DNA of 64,000 nt from Pseudomonas sp. p1(2021b) (GCF_020151015.1 NZ_CP083746.1:3749001-3813000); one strand, 5' to 3'; counted from the stretch's first letter, positions 29,327-39,569 are shown. The notes: a model not told the origin generated them from the letters alone. Program-made: numbers and translations.

Positions 29327-29413
29327 ATGGAGCCCACCCGCTCGCCCTTGCCGTGCCTGCCGTACGCCGTGCCTGTCGTCCAGCCCGAGGAGCACCGTCC
29401 GCATGCAGCCTGA
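29327..29413 (+). CDS. Proline-rich 28-aa upstream ORF overlapping the permease start
   Basis: An ATG at 29327 sits 6 nt after an AAGGTG ribosome site and opens a 28-codon frame. It ends with TGA at 29411-29413, overlapping the permease ATG (29403) by 11 nt in another frame. Seven residues are proline. The arrangement fits a leader peptide or translational coupling to the permease. The Shine-Dalgarno and overlap are visible; expression is inferred. Confidence 0.4.
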   Translation: MEPTRSPLPCLPYAVPVVQPEEHRPHAA

Positions 29414-30755
29414 CCACAACGCCAACGGCACCGTCCAGTTCCGCAAGTCCCTGCGCTTGTGGCAGGTGGTCATCATCGGCCTTGCCTACCTGACCCCGAT
29501 GACCGTGTTCGACACCTTCGGCATCGTCTCCGGCATCACCGCCGGTCACGTGCCCAGCGCCTATATCCTGGCGCTGCTGGGCATCCTCTTCACTGCGGTG
29601 AGCTATGGAACGCTGGTACGCCGTTTCCCACAGTCCGGCTCGGCCTACACCTACACCCAGCGCGCCATGAACCCGCACATGGGCTTTCTGGTGGGCTGGG
29701 CCTCGTTGCTGGACTACCTGCTGCTGCCGATGATCAACGCCCTGCTGGCCAAGCTGTACCTCTCGGCCATGTTCCCGGAAGTGCCGCAATGGGTCTGGGT
29801 AGCGGGCTTCGTCACCCTGATCAGCCTGATCAACATGCGCAGCATCAACCTGGTGGCAAGCTTCAATGGCCTGTTCGTCGCCGTACAGGTGGTGATCATG
29901 GCAGTGTTCGCCTACCTGTGCATTCGCGGCCTGAACCAAGGTGAAGGCCTGGGCACCAGCTGGACACTGGTGCCGTTCGCCAACGACCAGACCCAGCTCA
30001 ACACCCTGATCGCCGGCGCCACCGTGCTGTGCTTCTCGTTCCTGGGCTTCGACGCGGTCACCACGCTTTCAGAAGAAACCCGCCAGCCGGAAAAGGTCAT
30101 CCCCCGCGCGATCTTCCTGGTCGCCTTGATCGGCGGCGCGATGTTCATCTTCATCTCGTTCTACATCCAGGCCTATTTCCCGACCATGGCACGCTTCCAC
30201 GACCAGGAAGCCGCCCTACCGGAAATCGCCCTGTATGTCGGCGGCAAGCTGTTCCAGTCGATCTTCCTGGTGTGCACCGTGATCAACACCATTGCCTCGG
30301 GCCTGGCGTCGCAGACCAGCGTCTCGCGCCTGCTGTACGTGATGGGCCGCGACAATGTGATCCCCCAAGGCCTGTTCGCTCGCCTGCACCCCCGCTACAA
30401 GACGCCGGTGCTGAACATCGCCGTGGTCGGCCTGATCGCGCTGTCGGCGATCTTCTTCGACCTGGTGACTGCCACTTCGATCATCAACTTCGGTGCACTG
30501 GTGGCCTTCAGCTTCGTCAACCTCTCGGTGATCACCCATTGCTACTTGCGAGAAGGCCTGAACCAAGGCCTGGCGAACAAGCTCAAGTACCTGGTACTGC
30601 CCACCATCGGCTTTTGCATCATCGCCAGGCTCTGGCTGAATCTGGACGTACACTCGTTGCTGTTCGGCGGCGTCTGGGCGCTGGCCGGCGTGCTATACCT
30701 TGCCTGGTTGACCAAGGCATTCCGGGTATCGCCACCGAGCTACATGGCCGAATGA
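29403..30755 (+). CDS. APC-family amino-acid/polyamine permease
   Basis: 450-aa inner-membrane transporter with 12 hydrophobic segments and the APC start [32 protein letters not shown]. It resembles putrescine importers (PuuP-like) in this region and the late [18 protein letters not shown] helix. GAGGAG at 29387-29392 serves as ribosome site. The McpU-like chemoreceptor follows 64 bp later on the same strand, consistent with shared use of polyamines, but substrate is inferred. Confidence 0.82.
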   Translation: MQPDHNANGTVQFRKSLRLWQVVIIGLAYLTPMTVFDTFGIVSGITAGHVPSAYILALLGILFTAVSYGTLVRRFPQSGSAYTYTQRAMNPHMGFLVGWASLLDYLLLPMINALLAKLYLSAMFPEVPQWVWVAGFVTLISLINMRSINLVASFNGLFVAVQVVIMAVFAYLCIRGLNQGEGLGTSWTLVPFANDQTQLNTLIAGATVLCFSFLGFDAVTTLSEETRQPEKVIPRAIFLVALIGGAMFIFISFYIQAYFPTMARFHDQEAALPEIALYVGGKLFQSIFLVCTVINTIASGLASQTSVSRLLYVMGRDNVIPQGLFARLHPRYKTPVLNIAVVGLIALSAIFFDLVTATSIINFGALVAFSFVNLSVITHCYLREGLNQGLANKLKYLVLPTIGFCIIARLWLNLDVHSLLFGGVWALAGVLYLAWLTKAFRVSPPSYMAE

Positions 30756-30819
30756 GACTGCCTGCCGACAACGCCCGCGCCTGACGCGGGCGTTGTTCTT
30801 GACGAGAAGGAAAGCTCCC

Positions 30820-32946
30820 ATGCCCCTGCGCCGCCTCTCCATCCAGTGGAAAATCACCCTGCTCGCCGGCCTGTGCCTGCTGGCGATCGTCGCGTTGCTG
30901 GTCGCCACTTCCCTGACCCAGGCCCGACGCAGCGCGACCGAGGTTTTCCAGGCCAATACCGAGCTGCTGGACCACAGCGCCCGCCTGCGCCTGCAAGCCC
31001 ATGCCGAAACCCAGGCCCTGCGTATCCAGCGCTATTTCATGGACGCCTACCAGTACGGCAACGGTTTCGCCCGCCTGGTGCAGGTGCTCAGGGCCCGCGG
31101 CGGCGACGACCTGCGCGCCGAACTGAGCGCCCAGGCCCGCGCGGCCCTGGCCGGCAACCGCGACCTGATCGGCCTGTACCTGGTGTTCCAGCCCAACGCA
31201 CTGGACCAGCAGGACGCTCGCTTCATCGGCCAGGATGCCCAGGGCAGCAACGACAGCGGGCGCTATTCGCTGTACTGGTCGCAGCCCAGCCCCGGGACGC
31301 TGGAGTCGGAAACCATGCCCGAATCGATGTTGGCCGACACCAGCACCGCGGCCAATGGCTCCCCCTACAACCGCTGGCTGACCTGCCCGCTGGAAACCGC
31401 CAAGCCCTGCGTGCTCGACCCGTATTTCGACGAAGTCAACGGCCGCCAGGTGCTGATGACCAGCATCGCCCTGCCGCTGCTGGACAACGACCAGGTGGTC
31501 GGGGTGGTCGGCCTGGACATTGGCCTGGACAACCTGCAGCAACTGAGCCTGGCGGGCCGCCAGGAGTTGTTCGACGGCCAGGGCCAGGTCAGCATCGTCA
31601 GCCCCGCAGGCCTTCTGGCTGGCCACAGCCAGGACAATGCACAACTGAGCAAGGCGGTGACCCAGGCCTACGGCGAACAGGCGCGTGAACTGGCGACCGC
31701 GATGGCCGCCGGCCAGCCGGTGGAACAGCTCGAGAACGGCCTGATGCGCGTCTCCCGCCCGTTTCCCCCGATTCCCGAGGCAACGCCCTGGCAAGTACTG
31801 CTGGAGCTGCCGGAGGCCGTGCTGCAGGCCCCTGCGGTAGCCCTCAACCAACGCCTGGACGCACGCAACCAGGCCGCCAACCTCACCAGCCTGTTGGTCG
31901 GCCTTGCGGCAGCCGTGCTCGGCCTGCTGCTGGTGTGGCTGACCGCCCGCGGCGTGACCCGGCCGATTCTCGCCGTGGCCGAACGCCTGCGTGACATCGC
32001 CAGCGGCGAAGGCGACCTGACCCGACGCCTGGACTACACCCGCGAGGACGAGCTGGGCCAGTTGAGCGGCTGGTTCAACCGCTTCCTTGACAAGCTCCAG
32101 CCGGTGATCGCCCAGGTCAAGGGCTCGCTCCAGCAGGCCCGCGGCACGGCCGACCAATCCGCGGCCATCGCCAGCCAGACCAGCGGCGGCATGCAGCAAC
32201 AGCAACGGGAAATCGAACAGGTGGCCACCGCCGCCAACGAGATGAGCGCCACCGCCCAGGACGTTGCCCGCAATGCCTCCCAGGCGGCCCAGGCTGCACG
32301 CGGCGCCGATCAAGCCACCCATGAAGGCCTGGAGCTGGTGGCCGTGACCCGACAAGCCATCGATCGGTTGGTGGCAGACATGGACAGCGCCATGGACCAG
32401 GCACGCGCCCTGGCAGGGCGCAGCGAGCAGATCGGCACGGTGCTCGAGGTGATTCGCGCCATCGCCGAGCAGACCAACCTGCTGGCGCTGAACGCGGCCA
32501 TCGAAGCCGCCCGCGCGGGCGAGGCCGGTCGTGGCTTCGCTGTGGTCGCCGACGAGGTGCGCGGCCTGGCCCAGCGCACGCAGGTTTCGGTGGAGGAAAT
32601 CCGCCAGGTGATCGAAGGCCTGCAGCAGGGCACCCATGATGTGGTCGGCGCCATGCACGAAGGCCAGCGTCAGGCCCGTGACAGCGCCACGCGCATGGAA
32701 CAGGCCCTGCCAGCCCTGCAGCGGATCGGCGAAGCGGTGGCCGTGATCAGCGACATGAACCTGCAGATCGCCTCGGCGGCCGAGGAGCAGAGCGCAGTGG
32801 CCGAGGAGGTCAACCGCAACGTCGCCGGTATCCGCGATGTGACCGAGTCGCTGTCGGGCCAGGCCGACGAGTCGGCGCGGATCAGCCAGGCCCTGAACCA
32901 ACTTGCCAACCAGCAGCAGGCCTTGATGGAACAGTTCAAGGTATAG
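30820..32946 (+). CDS. Methyl-accepting chemotaxis protein, McpU/TlpQ-like
   Basis: 708 aa. TM1 at about aa 12-32, a long dCache periplasmic domain (about 35-345), TM2 about 350-370, HAMP, then a 36-heptad-like signalling domain with the conserved [19 protein letters not shown] tip near aa 550. The start ATG 30820 has GAGAAGG upstream; a TTG-initiated extension is unlikely. Position next to nadA/DUF945/permease matches the gene order around the polyamine receptor McpU of P. putida as I recall it. Polyamine sensing is therefore plausible, not shown. Confidence 0.88.
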   Translation: MPLRRLSIQWKITLLAGLCLLAIVALLVATSLTQARRSATEVFQANTELLDHSARLRLQAHAETQALRIQRYFMDAYQYGNGFARLVQVLRARGGDDLRAELSAQARAALAGNRDLIGLYLVFQPNALDQQDARFIGQDAQGSNDSGRYSLYWSQPSPGTLESETMPESMLADTSTAANGSPYNRWLTCPLETAKPCVLDPYFDEVNGRQVLMTSIALPLLDNDQVVGVVGLDIGLDNLQQLSLAGRQELFDGQGQVSIVSPAGLLAGHSQDNAQLSKAVTQAYGEQARELATAMAAGQPVEQLENGLMRVSRPFPPIPEATPWQVLLELPEAVLQAPAVALNQRLDARNQAANLTSLLVGLAAAVLGLLLVWLTARGVTRPILAVAERLRDIASGEGDLTRRLDYTREDELGQLSGWFNRFLDKLQPVIAQVKGSLQQARGTADQSAAIASQTSGGMQQQQREIEQVATAANEMSATAQDVARNASQAAQAARGADQATHEGLELVAVTRQAIDRLVADMDSAMDQARALAGRSEQIGTVLEVIRAIAEQTNLLALNAAIEAARAGEAGRGFAVVADEVRGLAQRTQVSVEEIRQVIEGLQQGTHDVVGAMHEGQRQARDSATRMEQALPALQRIGEAVAVISDMNLQIASAAEEQSAVAEEVNRNVAGIRDVTESLSGQADESARISQALNQLANQQQALMEQFKV

Positions 32947-32958
32947 CCACTGTTTTCC

Positions 32959-33037
32959 CTGTAGGAGCGGGCTTGCCCCGCGATTGGGCCGAGCCTGCAT
33001 TCGCGGTCAATCGCGGGCAAGCCCGCTCCTACGGGGG
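32959..33037. repeat. Inverted REP pair (GGGC variant)
   Basis: Opposite TGTAGGAGCGGGCTTGCCCC-type copies between the McpU-like and CDF genes. Confidence 0.9.
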
Positions 33038-33066
33038 ACGGTGAAATTGGATAGATGATGGAGCCC

Positions 33067-34017
33067 ATGATGGGAAAACCGTTTTTCGACCTGGCGAGCG
33101 AACAGGGCGTGCTGCGCACGTCCATCGCCGTCACTTTGTTCATCGCCGTGATCGGCATCGCCTTCGGCCTGGCGTCAGGCTCGTTCTCGATCGTCTTCGA
33201 TGGTGTCTATTCGCTGGTGGACGCCAGCATGAGCGGGTTGTCGCTGGTGGTGGTCAAGCTGATCACCTCCCACGCCCGTGCCGAGCGCATGTCGCGCAAG
33301 CTGCGCGAGCGCTTCACCATGGGCTTCTGGCACCTGGAGCCGATGGTCCTGGCGCTCAACGGCATCCTGCTGACCGGCGTGGCGGCCTACGCCCTGATCA
33401 ACGCCATCAGCAGCCTGCTCGAAGGCGGCCGCGACCTGGAATTCGGTGTCGCCCTGATCTATGCCGCAGTCACCGTCGTCGCCTGCCTGGCCATCGCCAT
33501 CGCCGAGGCCCGCGCCAACCGCACGCTGGGCTCGGACTTCGTGCGCATGGACGTCAAAGGCTGGGTGATGTCTGCCAGCATCACCGCCGCCCTGCTGGTC
33601 GCCTTCTGCTTCGGCTACCTGGTGCAGGGCACCGAGTGGGCCTGGCTTTCGCCTTACATCGACCCGGCCGTGCTGGCCCTGGTGTGCCTGGTGATCATCC
33701 CGCTGCCGATGTCGGTGGTGCGCCAGGCGCTTGCGGACATGTTCCTGGTCACCCCGAGCGACCTCAAGCAGCACGTCGATGACGTGGCCCAAGCCTTCGT
33801 CGGGCGTCACGGCCTGCAGTCATACCGCGCCTATGTGGCCAAGGTCGGTCGCTCGCGGGAGATCGAGCTGTACTTCATCGTGCCGACGACCATGGCCGCC
33901 CGCACCATCGCCGAGTGGGACGCCCTGCGCGACGAGATCGGCGAAGCCATCGGCGGCGAAGGGCCGGACCGTTGGCTCACGGTGGTATTCACCGGCGATC
34001 CGGAATGGGCCGAATAG
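33067..34017 (+). CDS. Cation diffusion facilitator family transporter
   Basis: 316 aa from ATG 33067, chosen because GGAG lies just upstream; in-frame ATGs at 33055 and 33058 would add up to four residues. Six TM segments are visible with the CDF pattern FDGVYSLVDASMS in TM2 and MDVKGWVMS in TM5, followed by a cytoplasmic ferredoxin-like domain. The TM2 and TM5 metal-site residues D-x3-D look present in part (FDGVYSLVD), so Fe/Zn/Mn efflux is likely. The metal is not resolved. Confidence 0.85.
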   Translation: MMGKPFFDLASEQGVLRTSIAVTLFIAVIGIAFGLASGSFSIVFDGVYSLVDASMSGLSLVVVKLITSHARAERMSRKLRERFTMGFWHLEPMVLALNGILLTGVAAYALINAISSLLEGGRDLEFGVALIYAAVTVVACLAIAIAEARANRTLGSDFVRMDVKGWVMSASITAALLVAFCFGYLVQGTEWAWLSPYIDPAVLALVCLVIIPLPMSVVRQALADMFLVTPSDLKQHVDDVAQAFVGRHGLQSYRAYVAKVGRSREIELYFIVPTTMAARTIAEWDALRDEIGEAIGGEGPDRWLTVVFTGDPEWAE

Positions 34018-34137
34018 GTGCCAGACCACCGCTTTTTCCATGAACGGTTGACGTTATTTTCACAGCCGCTCCATTAGCGTCGCAGCCTTTCCGGCAGCCG
34101 GCACGCCCGGCTGTCATCAAGGTTCGACGAGGCGCAC

Positions 34138-35907
34138 GTGGCAAGCACTACCCCAACAACGCGAAAAGGCATCGACTGGGCCGGCCTGGGCTGGCTCCTG
34201 CTGTTCTTCTGGTATTTCTCTGGTGTCACCCAGGCGCTGCTGATGCTCAGCGGCACCACCGGGTTTTCCGGCTTCCGAGACTCGCTTTTCCTCAGCACCC
34301 TGTGGTTCGCCCCGGTATTGCTGCTGCCGCGCCACACCCGCACCTTGAGCGCGGTGATCGGCATTGTGCTCTGGGCCGCCTCGCTGGTGGGCCTGAGCTA
34401 CTTCGGCATCTACCGCCAGGAGTTCTCGCAGAGCGTGATCTTCGTGATGTTCGAGTCGAACACCGCCGAAGCCGGTGAATATTTCAGCCAGTACTTCAGT
34501 GTCGGGCTGTGCCTGGCGCTACTGCTCTATACCGTAGTGGCGGTGCTGCTGTGGAAGCGCGTGCGCCCGGTCACCCTGCCCCTGCGCAGCCGTGCGCCGC
34601 TGGTGATCTTGCTGCTGGCGGCGAACCTGGTCTACCCCTTCTATAAACAAATGGTGACCCAGGAGCGCAACTTCACCGACGCACTGGAAAAGGTCCAGCT
34701 ACGCATGGAGCCCGCGGTGCCCTGGCAATTGCTGGTCGGCTACCAGCAATACCGCCAGCAGCTGGACAACATGCAGAAGCTGCTCGAGCAGAACGCTTCG
34801 CTGCCCCCCCTGCAGGGCCTGAAGGACAGCAGCGGCGACGCGCCGCGCACCTTGGTGCTGGTGCTGGGCGAATCGACCACCCGTGAACACATGCACCTGT
34901 ACGGCTACGGCCGGCCGACCACACCCAACCTCGACGCCCTGGCCGGCAAGGACAAGCAACTGACGGTGTTCCGCAACGTGGTGTCGCCACGGCCCTATAC
35001 CATCGAAGTGATGCAGCAGATCCTGACCTTCGGCGACCAGAAGAACCCGGATCGCTTCCTGACCGACCCTTCGCTGATCAACCTGATGAAACAGGCGGGC
35101 TACAAAACCTTCTGGATCACCAACCAACAGACGATGACCAAGCGCAACACCATGCTGACCACCTTCTCCCAGCAGACGGATGTGCCGGTATACCTGAACA
35201 ACCAGCGTAACCAGAACGCCAGCCAGTATGACGAAGTGGTGCTCGCGCCGTTCGAAAAGGCACTGCAGGACCCGGCGCAGAAGAAGTTCATCATTGTCCA
35301 CCTGTTGGGCACTCACATGGACTACCGTTACCGTTACCCGGATAGCTACGAACGCTTCAAGGACAGCCAAGGCGTGCCTGCTGGCTTGTCCCCCAGCCAG
35401 GTGGAAACCTACAACTTCTACGACAATGCCGTGCTGTACAACGACCACGTGGTCTCCAGCCTGATCCAGCGCTACTCGGCGTCGACGCCCAATGGGTTCC
35501 TGCTGTACCTCTCCGACCATGGTGAAGACGTCTACAGCTCCGGCGACCACGATCGCCTGGGCCGCAACGAGAACGCGCCGACCCGGCCGATGTACACCAT
35601 CCCGTTCCTGCTATGGACCTCGCCAAGCTGGCAAACCGAGCACCCTCGCGACCTGCAGGCGATGACCGATCGGCCCTACAGCAGCTCGCACCTGATCCAT
35701 ACCCTGTCCGACCTCGCCGGGCTCAGCTATGACCGTTTCGAGCCGGCCAAGAGCCTGGTGAGCCCGCAGTTCCTGGTGGCGCCGCGCTGGATCGGCGACC
35801 CGTACCGCAAGGACGGCCTGCGCGAGTTCGACCAGCTGCCGCAGGACAAGCCCGCGCACGAGCAGAAAGCCGCCATCACCAGCCGCGCCCAGCCCCACGA
35901 AGGCTGA
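34138..35907 (+). CDS. cptA: Phosphoethanolamine transferase CptA-like (intact left copy)
   Basis: 589-aa inner-membrane enzyme that would transfer phosphoethanolamine to lipopolysaccharide core or lipid A. GTG 34138 (CGAGG site) starts a domain of five TM segments (about aa 15-170). The periplasmic alkaline-phosphatase-like domain has the catalytic Glu245/Thr247 in LGESTTREH and the metal motif LSDHGED. A near-identical but truncated and frameshifted copy lies at 44132-45833; see that entry. The reading frame has 7 C at 34804-34810. Confidence 0.9.
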   Translation: MASTTPTTRKGIDWAGLGWLLLFFWYFSGVTQALLMLSGTTGFSGFRDSLFLSTLWFAPVLLLPRHTRTLSAVIGIVLWAASLVGLSYFGIYRQEFSQSVIFVMFESNTAEAGEYFSQYFSVGLCLALLLYTVVAVLLWKRVRPVTLPLRSRAPLVILLLAANLVYPFYKQMVTQERNFTDALEKVQLRMEPAVPWQLLVGYQQYRQQLDNMQKLLEQNASLPPLQGLKDSSGDAPRTLVLVLGESTTREHMHLYGYGRPTTPNLDALAGKDKQLTVFRNVVSPRPYTIEVMQQILTFGDQKNPDRFLTDPSLINLMKQAGYKTFWITNQQTMTKRNTMLTTFSQQTDVPVYLNNQRNQNASQYDEVVLAPFEKALQDPAQKKFIIVHLLGTHMDYRYRYPDSYERFKDSQGVPAGLSPSQVETYNFYDNAVLYNDHVVSSLIQRYSASTPNGFLLYLSDHGEDVYSSGDHDRLGRNENAPTRPMYTIPFLLWTSPSWQTEHPRDLQAMTDRPYSSSHLIHTLSDLAGLSYDRFEPAKSLVSPQFLVAPRWIGDPYRKDGLREFDQLPQDKPAHEQKAAITSRAQPHEG

Positions 35908-35941
35908 TCTTCCCCGGGGCCGCGTCGCGGTCCCCGCCCTT

Positions 35942-35988
35942 CCTGTAGGAGCGGGCCTTGTCCCACGATCGGGCTGCAACGCAGCCCG
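35942..35988. repeat. Single REP element (GGGC variant)
   Basis: TGTAGGAGCGGGCCTTGTCC core, a hybrid between the two REP variants of the window. The remaining 35908-36288 gap shows no gene; it precedes the third chemoreceptor and must hold its promoter. Confidence 0.8.
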
Positions 35989-36288
35989 TTTGCCCCTCCG
36001 CACCCCACCAATTTGTATTCATCGCTACCGAGAATTGTTTACAACACAGGCTCAAAGTGATCACAAATACTCATGCATTCCATTGTTGCGGATTGTCCGA
36101 CAAGGTACATTTACGCCCGTGATGTCAGTATGACATGGCGCATTTCCATGCTGCCCTTTTCGGAAGGGAAGAGTTTGATACGTGCGTCAATGAGCATTGA
36201 GTTCGCTTCACGACTTATGGCCAAACGACGTCCCAGTCGTAGACCGCACTTATGGCGTATCCCGTAATAGTTCTTGAGGTTTTTGTAG

Positions 36289-37869
36289 ATGGACTCTGTT
36301 GTGAAGTTGCTTACCGATATGAGTGTACGGTCGAAGTTGATTCTGGGGTTTGCCCTGGTGTTGCTGATGACTTTTGTAATGGCCGGGGTAGGACTGCGCG
36401 CCCTGAGCGGTCTGAGTGAGCGAAGCGCCAAACTCAGCAGTATAGCCAGCATCAACGAAGAAACTCGTGACGTGCAGATCGCACGAATGAACTACACCGC
36501 ATCACCGGGTACTGCACAGGCTGCGCTCATGGTCAAGGCGATGGATGAGCTCAATCTCCGTGTTGAGGCGCTCACCACGTGGTTCAAGGATCCAACCGAT
36601 TTGCGCTGGATACGACAAGCCGAGAACGCGATAAAAGCTTACCGTTCTCACTTCCAAAGTTACGCTCTTGCGATCGAATCGCATAGAGATGCTGAAGCCA
36701 CTGAGGCTCTGACAGCGCTCGGCAGTGATCTCAAAAATTTGCTCGAAGCCGCTGGACAGTTATCAGCAATCCAGACGCAAAAGCGTGACAATGAAGTACA
36801 GTCGTCCAAGCAACTATTGATATTCGCCGCGGTGCTGGCGCTGGTGTTCGGTGTGCTGGCGGCGTGGCTGATCACGCGTCTGATCGTGCTGCCGTTGAAA
36901 GACGCGCTGCAAAGTGCCGAGCGGGTGGCCAATGGTGACCTGAGCCAGGACATCGCGGTGTCCCGACGTGATGAACTGGGCGAACTGCAGGCCAGCATGC
37001 AGCGCATGACGGTGAACCTGCGTGACCTGATCGGCGGGCTGCGCGACGGCGTAGTGCAGATCGCCAGCGCTGCGGAAGAACTTTCGGCGGTCACCGAGCA
37101 GACCAGCGCGGGCGTGAGCAGCCAGAAGGTCGAAACGGATCAGGTCGCAGCCGCCATGAACCAGATGGCTTCAACCGTGCAGGACGTCGCGCGCAGTGCC
37201 GAGGAGGCTTCCAATGCAGCAGTCAATGCAAGCCATGAAGCACGGGAAAGCGACACGGTAGTGAATCAGGCCATTGAGCAGATCACCCATCTGGATGTCG
37301 AGGTGGGACTTTCGACAGAAGCGATGGACGGGCTCAAACGAGAAAGCGACAAGATCGGCACGGTGCTGGACGTGATCAAGTCGGTCGCTCAGCAGACCAA
37401 CCTGTTGGCCTTGAACGCTGCCATCGAAGCGGCGCGGGCGGGGGAGGCCGGTCGTGGCTTTGCAGTGGTAGCCGATGAAGTGCGCAGCCTGGCACAGCGC
37501 ACACAGAGCTCGACCGAAGAAATCGAAGAGTTGATCACTAGCTTGCACCGCGGCACGCAGCAGGTCGCAGATACCCTCGAGCGCAGTCGCGCACTGACCA
37601 GCAATAGTGTCGAGCTGACCCGCCGTGCCGGCTCTTCGTTGCTGAACATCAGCCGCTCAGTAGCCACCATCGAGACGATGAACCTACAGATCGCAACAGC
37701 CTCGGAGCAACAGAGCGCCGTAGCCGAGGAGATCAATCGCAGCGTCCTTAATGTGCGTGAAGTGTCCGAGCAGACTGCGGCGGCCAGCGAAGAAACGGCC
37801 GCTTCGAGCATCAAGCTGGCTCAGCTGGGTGCTGATCTTCAATTGCTAATGGGTAAATTTAAACTTTGA
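36289..37869 (+). CDS. Methyl-accepting chemotaxis protein with four-helix-bundle sensor
   Basis: 526 aa. TM1 about aa 18-38, a mainly helical periplasmic domain of about 145 aa (4HB type), TM2 about 180-202 ([19 protein letters not shown]), HAMP, and a signalling domain with [19 protein letters not shown] near aa 367. The sensor third of the gene is visibly less GC-rich than the signalling part, suggesting domain exchange. It is the leftmost gene of the accessory segment between the two cptA copies; the ligand is unknown. Confidence 0.9.
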   Translation: MDSVVKLLTDMSVRSKLILGFALVLLMTFVMAGVGLRALSGLSERSAKLSSIASINEETRDVQIARMNYTASPGTAQAALMVKAMDELNLRVEALTTWFKDPTDLRWIRQAENAIKAYRSHFQSYALAIESHRDAEATEALTALGSDLKNLLEAAGQLSAIQTQKRDNEVQSSKQLLIFAAVLALVFGVLAAWLITRLIVLPLKDALQSAERVANGDLSQDIAVSRRDELGELQASMQRMTVNLRDLIGGLRDGVVQIASAAEELSAVTEQTSAGVSSQKVETDQVAAAMNQMASTVQDVARSAEEASNAAVNASHEARESDTVVNQAIEQITHLDVEVGLSTEAMDGLKRESDKIGTVLDVIKSVAQQTNLLALNAAIEAARAGEAGRGFAVVADEVRSLAQRTQSSTEEIEELITSLHRGTQQVADTLERSRALTSNSVELTRRAGSSLLNISRSVATIETMNLQIATASEQQSAVAEEINRSVLNVREVSEQTAAASEETAASSIKLAQLGADLQLLMGKFKL

Positions 37870-37898
37870 TCCCCACACACGGAGAAGCTAAGTGAACG

Positions 37899-37930
37899 AA
37901 GCCCTTCGATGAATATCTCTCGAGGGGCTT
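37899..37930 (+). terminator. Hairpin after the third chemoreceptor gene
   Basis: AAGCCCTTCGA / TCGAGGGGCTT, 11-bp stem with one G-T pair, 30 bp past the stop codon; no T-run. Confidence 0.45.
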
Positions 37931-38107
37931 TAGCTGTTGAGTTTGATACCAGTGATTTGAATTCCGTCCTTTATTTTTTGATTTGTGTTTCATACGTCTA
38001 GGCGTCTGTTACGGTAGGCTCTGTATGAAAACCTTTGAAACGCCATCAGAGCCGCTGAAAGCCTGATTTTCCGTAGAGTTCTCGCCTTTTAGGCGAAGGA
38101 TTCTGCC

Positions 38108-38188
38108 ATGCCCAAGCGATACGAACTTTCTGACGCAGACTGGGAAATAGTTGCCGATCTTATTACTGTCCATCGGCGTAGCTCGTGA
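38108..38188 (+). pseudogene. IS5-family transposase remnant (N-terminal 26 codons)
   Basis: The frame from ATG 38108 gives MPKRYELSDADWEIVADLI, the typical N-terminus of IS5-group transposases, then runs into a stop at about codon 27. The 5' flank (38020-38107) also looks like an IS end. Only this fragment remains. It marks an old insertion in the accessory segment. Confidence 0.6.
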
Positions 38189-38245
38189 ATTTCTCGTTAC
38201 CGTCGCGAAGGGGAAATGGATGGACCAGAACCCTAGAGCCCAATA

Positions 38246-38276
38246 AAAGCCCGTCAGCGAGACGGGCTTTTTATTT
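38246..38276. terminator. Bidirectional rho-independent terminator
   Basis: AAAGCCCGTC-AGCGA-GACGGGCTTT, perfect 10-bp stem with T-rich tails on both strands. It ends the mvaT-like gene (minus) and read-through from the left. Confidence 0.88.
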
Positions 38277-38632
38277 TATGCGACCCAGGACTCAACCGTG
38301 GCAGCACCGTACTGAGCTTTCCACTCTTTGAGACGCTTGTGGTTACCGCCTTTGGTTTCGATTACTTCGTCAGTATGAGGATTCTTATAAACTTTCACTG
38401 CACGTGGCTTACGCTTGGCAGGCACTTGGCCAACAGCTTGGACTGCGCTATGCGGATCCAGAATTTCGATCACCTGACGTAGGTTAACCCCATACGCTTC
38501 TAGAAGAGCTCGGAGCTTTTGCTCAAATTCAATCTCTCGCGTTAGACCAGCATCGCCTTTCAATGACTCTAGCTCAGCCAATTGAGCTGCGAGTTGCTGC
38601 TCCAGTTTACGAAACTCAATGAGACGTGACAT
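38276..38632 (-). CDS. MvaT/TurB-family H-NS-like silencer
   Basis: 118 aa. An N-terminal coiled coil (about aa 1-50) for dimerisation, a linker, and a C-terminal DNA-binding segment (KVYKNPHTDEVIETKGGNHKRLKEWKAQYG) typical of MvaT-family proteins, which bind AT-rich DNA and silence foreign genes. AAGGAGT precedes ATG 38632. Core Pseudomonas MvaT genes lie elsewhere; this copy sits with a recombinase in AT-rich accessory DNA, like plasmid- or island-borne members such as Pmr. It may silence its own neighbourhood. Confidence 0.88.
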   Translation of the reverse strand: MSRLIEFRKLEQQLAAQLAELESLKGDAGLTREIEFEQKLRALLEAYGVNLRQVIEILDPHSAVQAVGQVPAKRKPRAVKVYKNPHTDEVIETKGGNHKRLKEWKAQYGAATVESWVA

Positions 38633-38732
38633 ATATACTCCTTAACACTACACCCCAAACCAATCATACACCATAAAACCATACAGAAAAAACCAACGCA
38701 TCAAAACCACACAAATAAGCAGTGATACTGAG

Positions 38733-38770
38733 TTCGCTAGCGAGACGGAATCCCCCGTCTCGCTAGCGAA
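38733..38770. repeat. Perfect 16-bp inverted repeat
   Basis: TTCGCTAGCGAGACGG and its exact reverse complement separated by AATCCC, between the recombinase and mvaT-like genes. It lacks a T-run. It could be a terminator stem or a protein/recombination site. Confidence 0.7.
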
Positions 38771-38799
38771 AATCCTAAGCCTTTCCCATCTCGAAGACC

Positions 38800-39375
38800 T
38801 TACGCCCCTTCCCGCTTTTGTGCTGCACATTGCACATGCCGCTTAATGGTCCGCGGATGAACATTATAATGAGCAGCAACTTGGGCAAGTGGTATTTTTT
38901 GGGTGCACAGCATATGTGCAGCCTCTGCCTTCTGAAGTTCCGTTAGCAGTGGCCTTCTACCAATAATTTTCCCCTTGGATTTGGCCGCACTCATTCCAGC
39001 TTTCGTACGCTCACTTATCAAACCTTTTTCAAATTCGGCGAGCGCAGCCATAATATGAAAAACAAGCCTACCACTGCTGGTTTGAGTATCGATATTCTCA
39101 TTCAGCGAAAGGAAAGATATTCTTCTGCGTTGCAACCCCTCGAGAAAATCTATAAGTTTAGATATGGACCTGCCAAGTCGATCCAGCCTCCAAACGACTA
39201 AACAACATCCCTCTCCCATTGAATCTATAGCGCCTTGAAGACCAGGCCTTTGGAATTCTCCGCCCGAAATTCCCTTATCGGTAAAAATTTTCGCGCAACC
39301 GGCTTTTTTTAATGACTGAATCTGCAGGGCGAGGTTTTGCTCATCGGTTGAGACCCTAGCATAGCCAATTTTCAT
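38800..39375 (-). CDS. Serine recombinase (resolvase/invertase)
   Basis: 191 aa. The catalytic N-terminal domain has nucleophile Ser9 (YARVSTDEQN) and the Arg pair in VWRLDRLGRS, and a helix-turn-helix of about 45 aa ends the protein (IPLAQVAAHYNVHPRTIKRHVQ). The length equals Tn3-type resolvases and DNA invertases. GGAGGCAGT precedes ATG 39375. It is divergent from the EAL gene, across a region with a 16/18-match inverted repeat, which may be its binding site. Confidence 0.93.
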   Translation of the reverse strand: MKIGYARVSTDEQNLALQIQSLKKAGCAKIFTDKGISGGEFQRPGLQGAIDSMGEGCCLVVWRLDRLGRSISKLIDFLEGLQRRRISFLSLNENIDTQTSSGRLVFHIMAALAEFEKGLISERTKAGMSAAKSKGKIIGRRPLLTELQKAEAAHMLCTQKIPLAQVAAHYNVHPRTIKRHVQCAAQKREGA

Positions 39376-39427
39376 ACTGCCTCCGGTTTGAGTTTCTTAA
39401 CACGAGACATGCTCTTCCTATGGGTAT

Positions 39428-39536
39428 GGACAAAAAGGGTCCTTTAAGTCTCTGGGCAGGATAGGCCATCAAACCGACGAAAGATGGCGCTTTGCTATTC
39501 CCTAGAAAGGCTAGCACAAAAGGACCCGTTTAGTCC
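39428..39536. repeat. Imperfect 18-bp inverted repeat between recombinase and EAL gene
   Basis: GGACAAAAAGGGTCCTTT at 39428-39445 matches the complement of 39519-39536 (GGACTAAACGGGTCCTTT) at 16 of 18 positions; the copies are 73 bp apart. The arms flank the divergent control region and resemble recombinase or regulator sites. Confidence 0.6.
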
Positions 39537-39569
39537 GTACCACAAGATAACATGACGAGGTGGTCAAGA

